From: Hyaloperonospora brassicae
Taxonomy: Eukaryota; Oomycota; Peronosporomycetes; Peronosporales; Peronosporaceae
Length of the DNA: 64,000 nucleotides
Direction: 5' to 3'
Assembly (NCBI GenBank): GCA_947650285.1
Contig: CANTFL010000332.1
Location: forward strand, 1 to 64,000
In this document: piece by piece, positions 47,578-58,768 of the stretch
Position numbering within the stretch: position 1 is the first letter of the stretch
Layout of the letters: every line of letters starts with the position of its first letter
The notes under the pieces: model-generated
What the model was told of the DNA's origin: nothing
Databases searched by the model: none
Seen by the model: the letters and a program-made list of their open reading frames with translations, nothing else
Translations under genes and position numbers: made by a program

Positions 47578-49224
47578 CTAGCAGCCTTCGCCACCAGCAA
47601 TGCCTAAGCAAGACGTCGATGGCACCAACGTGAGTATCGTGACAACCAGCGAGTACGAAAAGAGCACCACAACGAACGCGAGGATAGCAGCACTCGCGCA
47701 CTTGGTATATCCGCCGTAACTTCGAATCTGCTGGGTGTCAAGCTTCTGTCGCGGTAGGAAAAAGATGCCAATGAGTGCCAAGGCATTGATGCCATAGCAT
47801 ATAAAGATTGTCTTCAGCACAATCAAACGCGCTTCCGGGGAGTCCGATCCAGCTTCATTGTTTTCGTAGAAGTTTGCGCCTTTAAACAGTCCCGTCGTGT
47901 TTGTCTGAACGAAGATGATGACCGAATAGTACAGCGACGTCATGAGTCCAACCATGGCACCTTCAGAGCCTTCTTGGGTGATCTCCGTGAGCGGCACGAT
48001 GCTTGATAGCCAAGAGATGCCGACTGCCATACTTGGGAATAGGTTCATCGCGCGGTAGAAGTATCGGTTCCGAAAAATGTCCAGAGTAACGCACGTAGCC
48101 TGGATGCCTTTAGATACGACCAGCAGCACGGTGGACATCGCAAAGAGCGCACGCCATGGTCGATTCATGCAGAAGTAGCGCCACACTATGATCATCAATA
48201 TCATCGCGGCGTAACTCAAGGTCTGCAGTAAATATATGTTGTCACTGCTAGCACCCGCCCAATAGCTAACAATCAGCTCGTGATCCCTAAACTTGATGCT
48301 GCTGAATAAGGTGGAGATGCACAAGAACAGAAGAATGCTCCACACTGCTTTCTGCTGCATGACTCTCCATAGAATCTGGCCGCGAATCTTCATCGAAGTC
48401 GAGAGTGAGTAATACTTCTCCAGCCAAGCTTTCCACACAAGCGGGATTGTGAGAGCGATGACGAGGCCAAACCCAATCAACTCCGTGCTGTGATACGTCA
48501 CGTTGCTCCGAACAACATATGCAAAAGCGCTCGTGGCAGCGGAGACCGCGAATCGAAAGATCGAATATGTCGCGACGATAGCGCCGCGCATAACTAGCGG
48601 TTCACGTTGAGCCAGCTCGATCACTCGAGTGTGAACACACATGAACGTGACCATGTTTCCAATACCAGCCAGTGATGAGAACAGAATCATACCGCCTGCT
48701 AGTCCGGTGCTTGCAGTACCTTTCTCGAGGCTTTCGCCATACATGTTCAATGCTGAGAGAATGAGGTAGCTGAACACTGTTAACACCAGGCTGACGATCA
48801 AGTACGCTTTGCGTCGAAACCCCATGATCGGGTAGCAGTCCGATAGCAGCCCGAAAAAGAAGCAGGAAGCTGAAGGCATCGCAATCAGACGCCGCGAAGC
48901 TTCCAACTCGTTTACGCTGAAGAAAAAATGCTTGCTCAACATCGGATCGATCACGTTATTGAGACAATCAGCCGAAAATGCCGACGCAAATGTGGCCGCG
49001 ACGACGCCGGCACAGTCCTTCGAGAAGAACTTGACGGGGTCTCCTTTGCGGAGACTACCGTAGAGGTCAACATCGTGCACCGATCGACCTGCGCCGATTT
49101 CCGCCGGCGCTAGACTCTCAAACCCTCTCGTTGCGTGGGGCGGCAGTTCCGCATCGTTATTGTAGTTGGGAAACGATGGCGAGTAATAGTTTTGGAAATC
49201 CTCCCCGTGCGGTGTCAAACGCAT
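47578..49224 (-). CDS. BT1-family (folate-biopterin transporter-like) membrane protein (548 aa)
   Basis: The ATG is at 49224 and a TAG at 47578-47580 ends the frame. About twelve hydrophobic segments follow a hydrophilic N terminus of about 70 residues. Typical BT1/MFS-like parts are visible: RLIAMPSASCFFFGLLSDCYPIMGFRRK (first-half substrate-binding and loop region) and, in the second half, SWLSSIVPLTEITQEGSEGAMVGLMTSL, a family-typical conserved stretch. Oomycetes and trypanosomatids have expanded BT1 families that import folates, pterins or S-adenosylmethionine; the substrate here is unknown. The frame continues upstream to a TTG at 49320 but the first ATG is preferred. The gene lies between the two 1.12-kb direct repeats. 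Confidence 0.85.
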   Translation of the reverse strand: MRLTPHGEDFQNYYSPSFPNYNNDAELPPHATRGFESLAPAEIGAGRSVHDVDLYGSLRKGDPVKFFSKDCAGVVAATFASAFSADCLNNVIDPMLSKHFFFSVNELEASRRLIAMPSASCFFFGLLSDCYPIMGFRRKAYLIVSLVLTVFSYLILSALNMYGESLEKGTASTGLAGGMILFSSLAGIGNMVTFMCVHTRVIELAQREPLVMRGAIVATYSIFRFAVSAATSAFAYVVRSNVTYHSTELIGFGLVIALTIPLVWKAWLEKYYSLSTSMKIRGQILWRVMQQKAVWSILLFLCISTLFSSIKFRDHELIVSYWAGASSDNIYLLQTLSYAAMILMIIVWRYFCMNRPWRALFAMSTVLLVVSKGIQATCVTLDIFRNRYFYRAMNLFPSMAVGISWLSSIVPLTEITQEGSEGAMVGLMTSLYYSVIIFVQTNTTGLFKGANFYENNEAGSDSPEARLIVLKTIFICYGINALALIGIFFLPRQKLDTQQIRSYGGYTKCASAAILAFVVVLFSYSLVVTILTLVPSTSCLGIAGGEGC

Positions 49225-50876
49225 GGTTGTACGACTGGTGAGTCGTGTCAATCGATTCTTGCAGTGTGCTGGAGTCGTAACTCTTGGCTGGACAGTCGAC
49301 AAGTGATCCTCGATTGACAATCGTTCCTATTGGAAACGGAGTCAAGGGAAATCGATAGCATATGAACGTCGTACGCATAGACACACGGGCTTTTACTTGG
49401 AAAGGGCAAGCAGATGGTTCTAGTGTTGTAACGTAACAGTCACATACGTCGTAGCAAAGCAAAAGGCAGTCTACCATACAATCGACCGGACTCCTACAGG
49501 CACACCACCACCACGCCAGCGAGTTGAGCAGAGGCTGTGAAAAGTTGAGCGTGACATAACCGTGCAGAGGGCTCGTGTTGTACCGGTCGTCTTTGCTCTG
49601 GTAATGGTCGAACGTGACCAATGTACTTGCGATAAGAGCTGGAAGGTGCGACGAAACGATCTATGGTCACACCGATGTCGTTTTTAAGCACGATAATCGG
49701 ATGAGGTGTGACAAAACGAGCGTAAAGACAGTGATGTCTTTTTTTGTGCCTCTGTCGCAGTGGTAGCCAACTAAGAAGCATGTGGAGTCTGACGCTTGTA
49801 CTATCGTTCTTATATAGAGACGCATCGACAAGTCAGAGAGCCTGTCGTGCGGTCGAATGGTCACTTCTCGAACGGGACTGATGTGGCCAAGAAGAAGCTT
49901 GTAGGGCACCAGTATAGCGTCATTCGGGCTACAGGACATCCGATTGTCGAAGAGGGTAATGGGCGAAACAAACGTGTGTTCTAGCACCAATTGCTTGTAC
50001 GTCGATGTTGAGATACGTCTTGTTAAGCGGCCGAGAGGTAATTTTATGTTGTGATAAGTGTGCTCGAACAAAACGACAATTAGCGAGCTGCAATGTTGCG
50101 TATTAACTGTTTGTGTGTCTCATGACGTTGGCTCTGCTCCAGCATTTTTAGCAGTGACGTGTCAAGAGAGCGCATTATGTCGAGTAACAACGTTTGCAGA
50201 TATTTGCCCGAGCCAAAGTGATACGTTCGTCGCGATGGCTGCCTTCGTCTCACATGTGTGACCCACGCCACAAGTATTGTACAACGAAGTATGGAATCCT
50301 TGTATTGCATGACATCGACCTTTTTGCGTGCAGTGAAATGAAAATGATGTGACTTCGTTCGTAGATCGATTGCTGCTACATAATGCCAAGTGGAACGGTG
50401 TGAGCGTGTTACATGTCATTAGCACCATTGTGTCAATGTAAATAATATCTCGATTACAAATAGTTTACAATATTACTCTTGCAGGTCAATATTGCAGGAA
50501 TATATCCTTAAGAGGTGACAGTCGGCAGTGCTTCACAATTGGTCGATAAAAGCCATCCAAATGACCGAATAAACCACTAAACGCTGCTAGAAGCGCGCAA
50601 TAGGCGGTCAATACGATTCTGCACTGGAAGTTTGTAGTGATCTGGTGTGAGTAAGGTAAAGAAGGTTTACTAAAGAGGCATAACTGTATACAATATACAG
50701 AATCACTTTTCTTTCTTTCTAGGTAACTCTTGTTCGAAACGTTCACTTACTCTGCACGTATGATGTACGTGTAGTTTTGAGATCACACACCCTTGTGCTA
50801 TTACACTACAAGGGCTTACCAGTTACCAAGTGAGAAGTAGACCCCATTACATCGACCTAGTCTAGAAATTCACACT
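49225..50876. other. intergenic stretch, no supported gene
   Basis: Presumed promoter of the minus-strand BT1 gene, then short frames with no recognisable content up to the right copy of the direct repeat. Confidence 0.45.
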
Positions 50877-51996
50877 CTGTTTCGTCAATATAGGAGGTCT
50901 CAGTAACTTTGAGCGTCGCGCTTTCAATAGACAAGATTCCTGCAAGTCGACGATATCACCGCTTTGGTTTTGTCAATGCATGCATGAAAAGAAAGATGAT
51001 CATTTGGAATATATCCCGGCTTTTATTTCTCGACTCGACGATTTCAGAGAATATCACGGCAGAGTTGATGCCTCTCCTTCGCTGTAATGCGGTACCCGCA
51101 CATCATGTGCATGCAGTACTCGACAACCTGTACTTATAACGTTGTAGGCAGGTGCATTGAAACCTCATGTTCATGAGAGACAAAGATAGATGATAGAATA
51201 ACGATCACGTTAGTATCGAGTAAAGGAGAAGTGTACATATGCAATCATGACAATATTTCGGGTAAAGACTTCATCGATTATGTCTGTATACAAAAACATG
51301 AGCTGATACTATTTGCTCACCTACCATTGCACGCACCATCCTTCATTGGACGCTTTGTTGGCTGATACCTTGGTATCAATCAACGAATTGGCCAAAGTAA
51401 CTAAATACATGAAATAATTACGCGAAGATAGTAGTTGCATTGTCATGAGCTGATGTTAAGGGCAAGTACGGGTTCACCTCGCTCCAGTCGTGTTCTCCAC
51501 ATAGCATACAATCTTAGTGTCTCGTAGCAACCTTTTGCTTCCACTGCACGTACGCGTCCCAAGTCCAGTTCTTCCTGTACTTTCATATTTAGTAGGACAA
51601 AGAAGTTGCGGCGTCGACGAGTGCCCACCCAGTAAAATGGATCCGTCGATTATCCTCCTGTTATTGTTTGTCGAATTCGACTGAATTTCTGTATGGCATA
51701 AGCTTGTAGAATGTGTACGAAAGTCGTTCGCCATACACAGGAGCTGGCGTCGTTGGAATAGCAGTGCCACGCGTAATGTGAGCCGTAAGACGTTCCAATA
51801 GGTTGTCCGAGCCTGTCATTGATGCGTCCACAGCATATAAGCGCCAAGCGCAATGATAGCCGTAATACCTTCTTCGTATTTGAGATCAAAATTACTTTTT
51901 ACGTCAACAGAAGCGTCGTACCAGCCTATGTCTCATAGAGTGGCCACAACCGTCAGGATGGTGACTTTCAGTAAGCCACGACGATGTCCTCTTTGT
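50877..51996 (+). repeat. 1.12-kb direct repeat, right copy
   Basis: Second copy of 43759-44877, same orientation. The minus strand has interrupted protein-like frames at the same places, with slightly different breaks, consistent with neutral decay after duplication. The gypsy element inserted about 290 bp beyond its right end. Confidence 0.9.
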
Positions 51997-52281
51997 GGCC
52001 TACTCATCTTTTCGTGAGCCGACTACATCTGCTTCGACCTTGCACTGTCTGCTGCAGACTATCGGCAGATGCAGCGAGTCATGGACTTACGAAGGCTTGT
52101 CAAGCCGCCGTTGATCAGGTATTGAATGTGATGTTATCGACGGTAGAGCCTGAGCGCGATTGCATGACAATGCCAAGTTCCATCTTGTCGAAATAGACGT
52201 TCATCGCTGCTCATGATGATGGCACGATTCGCATTATCGAGTCGGCACAGAGCAGTCTTGTGTGACCAAGGAGTCGGAAGA

Positions 52282-52286
52282 AGCTG
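52282..52286. repeat. target site duplication, left (AGCTG)
   Basis: AGCTG lies immediately left of the 5' LTR and again at 60262-60266 immediately right of the 3' LTR. The 5-bp length is typical of Ty3/gypsy integrase. Confidence 0.93.
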
Positions 52287-52674
52287 TGTAACGGGGCAGC
52301 CCGTTGCATGATATTGTCACTTAAGGAAAGTGACAATAAAGAATATAAGATGGATATTCTTTAAACAATATCACCAAAGTGGTGATATTGAAGGGTCGAC
52401 CAAAGGGTATGTTCATTGGTTGATATCGTGATGATATCAACCCACCAATCGCCGCAAGACGCGCGCAATGAGTGGTGACGAGACGTCACCATACATGCAG
52501 TTATATTAGTATAATTGAATTAAGTCAAACGAAGAGACAGTAGTTTAAAGACTTAATTTATTAATATAACAGTTCTACTTTTACCCTACCTACGCTTCCT
52601 CGCTCGCCACGTGTACGTCCGTCGGGGCACCCAAATCCCTTGCGTTAAGTTACGCAAGGGTGTGCCCCGTTACA
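52287..52674 (+). repeat. 5' LTR of copy B (388 bp)
   Basis: TGTAACGGGG...CCCCGTTACA with TG/CA ends. It differs from the 3' LTR at three positions (G/A early in the repeat, A/C near 52410, C/T near the end). Six clear hairpins lie in it, at 52314-52336, 52339-52361, 52367-52389, 52418-52442, 52473-52491 and 52637-52660. Confidence 0.96.
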
Positions 52675-52676
52675 CC

Positions 52677-52687
52677 TGGTAGCACTT
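52677..52687 (+). promoter_or_regulatory. putative primer-binding site
   Basis: TGGTAGCACTT starts two bases after the 5' LTR. The first eight bases fit the 3' end of an initiator-methionine-type tRNA; the rest does not, so the primer identity is uncertain. The same start is kept in copy A. Confidence 0.55.
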
Positions 52688-52718
52688 AGTAGTCCTTCCA
52701 AGGACCACATCATCCAAC

Positions 52719-53873
52719 ATGAACATGTTGGATGAAGAAGACACCTTTCACGCCACGCGTGAAGGGTTTACCCATTTGAGTGACATCGAATGGGGTGCGG
52801 TAGAACGAATGAGTTCTACCGTAGGCGAACTCGTCGTCAGCACCATGTTGGAGTCTCTAGACAGAGACCAACAACATGCCGCTATCGCCAAGTTCATTCA
52901 GAATGAACTTGCTCTCGAGAGGGAGAAAGTAGCCTTGCTTCACCAGCAAGGCTCTCAACAGGCCGAGCAGTTGAGAGAACTCGGTGCTCAACAGACGGAG
53001 CTGTTGAGACAGCAGCAATTACATGCTGCTGTGGGCGGGACGGCGCATGCGCGCCGTCCCGAAGTGATGAAAGTCGACATTTCCAAGTACAGTGGAGTCC
53101 CGGAGGACTCCCTGTTACTATGGTTTGTCGAACTCGACAGAGCCCTAAGGGCTCGTCGCGTCGAAGATGAGCAAATGAAACTCACATTTGCTCAGACCCA
53201 CTTGGCAGGGCGTGCCAAAACTTGGTCCCTGGGACTCGAGAGTAGCGACCCAAATGTGTTTAGGTCGCTAGATGACTTCAAGTCCCGGCTCAGACAAACG
53301 TTTGAGCCGCCACGTGCTGAGTTCAGGGCTCGTTCAGAGCTCCTGAAACTCAAGCAGGGTAAGCGTGATGTGCACGCTTACGCACAACATATACGACTCC
53401 TTGCGAGTAGTATAACTGCAAACCCAGTTCATGAACACACGTTGATTACGGTGTTCATGCAAGGGCTCGCAGAAGGGCCCGTCAGGAGCCACCTATTCCG
53501 CCTTGAGCTGAATACGCTTGAAGAAGCGATATCAGCCGCGGAACAGGAAGACTTTAGCATGAGACAGGCTCATGCTAGCTCAAACTCTTACCGTCCACCG
53601 AGACGACAAGAGATCGGAGGTCCAGAACCAATGGACCTCTGTTATGTTGAGAGCGAGAGACCTCGCTCTACAAGCAACAAGCGATTGCAGAGGTGCAATC
53701 GCTGTCAGAAGTTAGGGCACTACGCATACGAGTGTAGTGCTCCGCGCCCAGTACCAAACAGTACTGAGCGAAATGGACGACCATTCGCCAGAAAGGGCAA
53801 TGGGCGTGGGTCCAGCGCTGTTGCGAAGCCGCAACAGCGAGACGGGCCATCAAAAAATGGTCGGGGTCAGTAG
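52719..53873 (+). CDS. gag polyprotein (384 aa)
   Basis: The ATG at 52719 sits inside a 10-bp hairpin (52711-52720 with 52725-52734). The first 110 residues are Gln/Glu-rich and likely coiled-coil. A retrotransposon Gag capsid region follows (YSGVPEDSLLLWFVELD ... FMQGLAEGPVRSHLF), then one zinc knuckle CNRCQKLGHYAYEC (C-x2-C-x4-H-x4-C) for RNA binding and a basic C terminus. Gag would form the cytoplasmic particle in which the RNA is reverse transcribed. It ends at a TAG at 53871-53873, which lies inside the frameshift hairpin. Unlike the copy A counterpart, it is intact. Confidence 0.92.
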   Translation: MNMLDEEDTFHATREGFTHLSDIEWGAVERMSSTVGELVVSTMLESLDRDQQHAAIAKFIQNELALEREKVALLHQQGSQQAEQLRELGAQQTELLRQQQLHAAVGGTAHARRPEVMKVDISKYSGVPEDSLLLWFVELDRALRARRVEDEQMKLTFAQTHLAGRAKTWSLGLESSDPNVFRSLDDFKSRLRQTFEPPRAEFRARSELLKLKQGKRDVHAYAQHIRLLASSITANPVHEHTLITVFMQGLAEGPVRSHLFRLELNTLEEAISAAEQEDFSMRQAHASSNSYRPPRRQEIGGPEPMDLCYVESERPRSTSNKRLQRCNRCQKLGHYAYECSAPRPVPNSTERNGRPFARKGNGRGSSAVAKPQQRDGPSKNGRGQ

Positions 53874-53895
53874 GGGCGGAGCGCCCTACTGATCC
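53852..53895 (+). promoter_or_regulatory. candidate -1 ribosomal frameshift signal (gag/pol)
   Basis: The heptamer AAAAAAT at 53852-53858 is in the correct phase for gag (A AAA AAT). A 5-nt spacer follows, then a 12-bp hairpin (53864-53875 with 53884-53895, one G-T pair, 8-nt loop). Pol is in the -1 frame relative to gag and is open from the slip site onward, and the gag stop lies in the stem. The heptamer and most of the stem are kept in copy A. Confidence 0.75.
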
Positions 53896-56800
53896 AGCAA
53901 CCTCAAGAGAATTTGCAAACCTCTTGACGAAAGTTGCTCCAGATACACAATCATTGTGTGTCTCTGCACCTGGTGATGACGTTTCGCTCATCACCTTGAA
54001 GTTGGAAGCGACAAATGACTTGTCGCTTCGTGCCCTAGTAGACTGTGGGGCGTCGAACAACTTTGTTCGTCGCCAGTCACTAGAGGGTCGTAGGCTCAAG
54101 TTCGTTGAGCGCGACATTCCCCTCACAAGGATGACGGTGCGCCTTGCAACAGGCGCATCGATAACCGTTGAGAAACGTGTAGTAGGAATCCACTACACGT
54201 TAGAGGGCGAGCAGTACGATGATGATTTCATCGTACTGGATCTGGATGACAAATTTGATGTCATCCTGGGATTACCTTGGCTCAGAAAATACGAGCCAAG
54301 GGTGAGCTGGCAGCATCGATCCGTGAAGATGCCTGCTGCTTGTTCATCAGATGGCCATCTGATGAACATCTTGGAGCGTCCACAAGCGTGTGGATGTTCT
54401 GCGAGTGAGTGCGATGGCCTCACTTGCGGTACGGTCGTTAGCACGACTGCACAAGGTCACAGTGTAGTTGATCACTACACTGTGGAGCAAGCTCCCGGCG
54501 GCTGTACAGAAGTACAGGCTGCGCCGAAGGTCCACCACTCGAATAAGTCGAGTGGACCGGGACATGGATGCATGCCTAGCGGGCAGCATCTCAGAAGAAA
54601 GAAATCTGTTGCCCCCAAGGGGCAACATGAAAATCCTAGGTCGACTGGAGAGTCGACCGTAGAGGATCGGTTCCTGACTGTGGTCGCACAGCCACAGTCG
54701 GAAGACGTCGAGGGAATAAGTCCCCACGTACTTGAGGAAGGAGTTCCTCAAGAGTTGCTTGCTGAGGGATCAGGCCCTCAGCAACCTGTGGAAGCAAGAT
54801 CCCAGGAAGAAACCGAGACGTTGAACGTCTTGGTTAATGACGGATCAAGCGTAGGCGCTTATACGCTTGATCTGATTGTGCCTCCGAAGTTGACTTCGGA
54901 GATAACTCAGTTGCCAACGCTAGAACCGAAACGGTTCTTGCGTGATCTGCGTAGTGGCAAAGTCAAGCAGATCTGCGTACTCGTCACAGAGGACGAGTAT
55001 GTGACCGACATTCGGTCGGCAACAGTATTTGCTGAGAACGAACGGGTTCTCAGCAGCTCATCGATGGACGAAAGTGTCCTCGATGAGAAGACTCGGATTG
55101 AGCGATACGCGTCCCAATCCTGGGAGTCACTTCAGGCAAATCCTTTGTATAAGGATTTGATCGAATTCAGGGATGTGTTCCCTGAATCCGTACCTTGCGA
55201 GTTGCCTAAGGACAAAGGCACTCGACACGAGATCGAGCTCAAACCGGGCTCGAAATACTGTGTCATGAAGCAGTGGCCACTGCCTCGTGAACAAGTGATA
55301 GCGATCGACAAGTTCTTTGCCGATCGCTTAGCAGCGGGCCATGTGAGGGAATCAACATCCCCTCACAGCTCTCCGACCTTCTGTGTGCGAAAGGCCACAG
55401 GAGGGTGGCGGATAGTGCACGCATTCAACAAGTTGAATGCTGCAACGGTACCGGCTCAGACGCCGATACCGAGGAAGGACGTAATCATAGATGGTATGTC
55501 AAAGAGTACCATCTTTTCGTCCATGGATCTGATGGATGGATTCTATCAGATCCTGATGCGTGAACGGGACGTCCCGTTCACAGCAGTGAGTACCCCCCAG
55601 CGGGATGCTGTGGGAGTGGCTAGTGATGCCACAGGGGCTGAGTAATGCCCCTGCAACATTCAACAGATGTGTAACAAATCTGTTGAGACCGGTGCGAGAC
55701 TTCGCACCGAGTTACTTCGACGATGTGTTCGTCCATAGCCGGGCTATGGACGGGAAGACGGACGTTGAAGTTCACAGAACTCACGTTCGTCAGGTTCTTC
55801 AACTTATGCGCAAGCATAAGTTGTACGCCAACCTCAAGAAGTGTATATTCGCGGCTAGTGAAATATCACTTCTTGGGTGCATCGTGGGGAAACACGGCGT
55901 ACGCCCTGATCCCGAAAAGATCAAGGCGATCACCGACTGGCCAGTGCCAGTCGATGTCAAGGGACTTCGAAAGTTCCTTGGTCTTGCGGCGTACTTGCAC
56001 AAGTACTCGCGCAACTACGCCGAGATGACGGTACATCTTTCTTGCTTGCTCAAGAAAAATGTCAAGTGGTCATGGAACGCTGAGTGCCAGCGTTCCTTTG
56101 AAGGTATCAAGCAAAGCTTGATGCAATCGCCGATCTTGGCGATTGCAGATCAGGACAGACCATTTCATGTGGTCTGTGACGCCAGCGATTTCGCAATCGG
56201 CTGTGCGTTAATGCAGTTCGATGCAGATGGCGCGGAGCGCGTCATCTGTTATCAATCGCGTCAGCTGCAAGCAGCTGAGCGTAATTACCCAGTGCATGAC
56301 AAGGAACTCCTTGCCATGAAATACGCACTGGCTAAGTTTCGCGTCTATCTCTTGGGAGATAGACCGTTTGTTGTCTACACGGACCATGCGTCATTACGCA
56401 CGGCCGTAAACAGCCCACACCTCTCGCAAAGAATGGCGAGGTGGCTGTCTTTCTTCGCGGAGTATAACTTCTCCGTGGAGTATAAACCGGGACGACTCAA
56501 TGTCGTCGCGGATGCTCTTTCGCGCCGGCCCGATTTCGAGCCGGACGCGCAATCCAACAGTGAGGACAAGCCCACTGTTGCGACACTGTCAGTCAGTGTC
56601 CCGTCGTCAAGTTTACTTGACGACGTACGGAAGGCATACGCGGAAGATAAGGATCTTCTGCGATTGATGGATCATCTGGTGAATCCATCCAGTAAATCCA
56701 TGAGGGATTTACCGGCTTTGTACCGATCCTCATCGGATCGGTATAGTACACGCAACGGATTGCTGTACTATACAGCTGTTGCCGACGACACGCCTCGTGT

Positions 56801-58768
56801 CGTCGTACCCGCTCATCATGATTTGCGATTGCGCATCATGTATGAGTGTCACGATGCCCCAACAAGCGGCCATCGTGGTAGAAAAAAGACTTACCTCACG
56901 GTAAGTCGCGACTTTTACTGGCCCCGCCAGTATCAGTTTGTTCGCAAGTACATCCGTGCTTGCGAAGTATGTCAACGGGTGAAGCCTATTCCTTCATCCC
57001 GTGCGCCATTGCAGCCTCTGCCTGTTCCGACAGAGTGCTGGCAGTCCGTTTCAATGGACTTCGTCTTCGGGTTTCCCGAAGACGCTCACAAGAATAATGG
57101 TATTCTTGTGTTTGTGGACCGATTCAGCAAGATGGTCCATCTTGCTGCTGTCCCTGAGTCAATCAAGGCTCAAGGTTGTGCTCGTGTCTTTCTAGACACG
57201 GTCTTTAGACTCCACGGGTTACCCCGTGAACTCGTATCCGACCGTGACCCTCGGTTCACGGCGGAATTTTGGCAAACCGTGTTCCATACTCTCGGAACAC
57301 GATTGAAGATGTCCACTTCTGACCATCCAGAAACAGATGGTCAGACGGAACGTGCGAACCGTGTCCTCGAAGAGATTCTTCGAGGATATGTCCACTCGTT
57401 TCCGAGCTGGAGCGAATTCCTACCCATGGTGGAATTCGCCATCAATAATTCGGTGCATGCTTCAACACAGCACACACCGTTTTACGTGAATGGCCTACGC
57501 CATCCACGTGTGCCCACCCTTCTAGAGTGTGACTCTTGGATAAGGGGGGGAGGGACTCGCTCGAGCAAAAACCGTTTTGGCTCTTGCTCATCACGTGTCG
57601 ACGCAAACGTCGTCACGTATGATGCCGATGTCGATCAAGTCGACATCGATGAAGAAGATCATCTCAATAATAGCGAAGACGCTATTATTGATTCGGATGA
57701 TGATGACGATGCTGGTATATTCAGCATCGCCAACGATTATGCCAGCGAAGAAGAAGACAACCTCGCTGAAGAAGAGAGCAATCTCTTAGCAGTGCGCACG
57801 AAGCGCACTGCTAGACAAAACAAAGAGTCAGCAGAGAACTTCCTGCTGACTCGAGAAGCGGTAGTCCGTTTCGTTCAGGACTCCATCGCAAATGCGGTGG
57901 ACCGTCAGAAACGGAACGCAGACAAGAATGGAAGAGCAAATGTTCTTTCATTTAAGGTTAATGACCTAGTACTACTGTCAACGGTAAACCTACCTGGACA
58001 TGCAGTCACTAGTGTCGGCAGTAGTAAACTACTGCCGAAATACATTGGGCCATTTCGAGTGTTGCATCGCAAGGGCAATGCATACACACTCGAATTGCCA
58101 CGTAGGATGCGCACGCATCCTACGTTTTACGTGGGGAGGCTCAGGTCGTACTGTCAGTACGAGCCTTCTTCTTCCGATGAAGATAGCCCCCACGTTCAAG
58201 AACATCCATCAAGTTCTTGCGTTCGCGCTCCAGACGATCCGTCTGGTCGCGCAGATATGATACCTCGGTATTCAACCGAGTTATCTCTCCGCGAGCTGTC
58301 GCCAGCTCGCCGAAAAGGAGCGGACATCCCGCTCGACCTGAAGCTGCGCCGTGGCATAATCGGCGCGATCCCTCGCCCGATCAGCCTCGTGACCCTTGCG
58401 GTTCTTCCGCACGGTGTCGGTCAAAGCGTAGCGTCGGTCGCGCTCGTGCTTCAAGTCATCGCGCAATTCATCGATTGCGCGATCCATCTCGTAAGGGTCG
58501 AGATGGTGGGCCTGGGGTTCTGGAGGAGGTCTTTCCTCCTCCACCACATCCTTTGGTGGATGCTCACGGTGATCAACGCTTTCTAGTGGAGCGTATCTTG
58601 AATCACCGTGGCGATTCAGGATCAAGGACGAGCTACCTCGTCCAGTGGCGGGGGTACCCACCCTCTTGGAACAGCTGGGAGCCCCGCTCTCAGCTGTTAA
58701 TGGATGTTGAAGGTCTCGTCCACCAGTATGACGAGACCCATCCGATGAGTCCTGTGGCCCATCGGTAA
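53858..58768 (+). CDS. pol polyprotein: protease, RT, RNase H, integrase, chromodomain (two single-base breaks)
   Basis: The -1 frame continues from the slip site with no ATG start of its own near the beginning. Protease: ALVDCGAS and DVILGLPWL. RT: catalytic YFDD near 55714. RNase H: residues around HVVCDAS, KELLAMKYAL and YTDHASL. Integrase: H-H-C-C finger (HRGRKKTY...CEVCQRV), then the DDE core (SMDFVFGFP, VSDRDPRF, TDGQTERANRVLEE). Chromodomain at about 58580-58740 (FLVERILNH, YLVQWRGYPPSWNSWEP), which in this class guides integration to chromatin marks. One extra C in 55593-55598 and one missing A in 58313-58316 interrupt the frame. Copy A confirms the C excess. After the second site the open frame reaches a TAA at 58766-58768. 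Confidence 0.9.
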
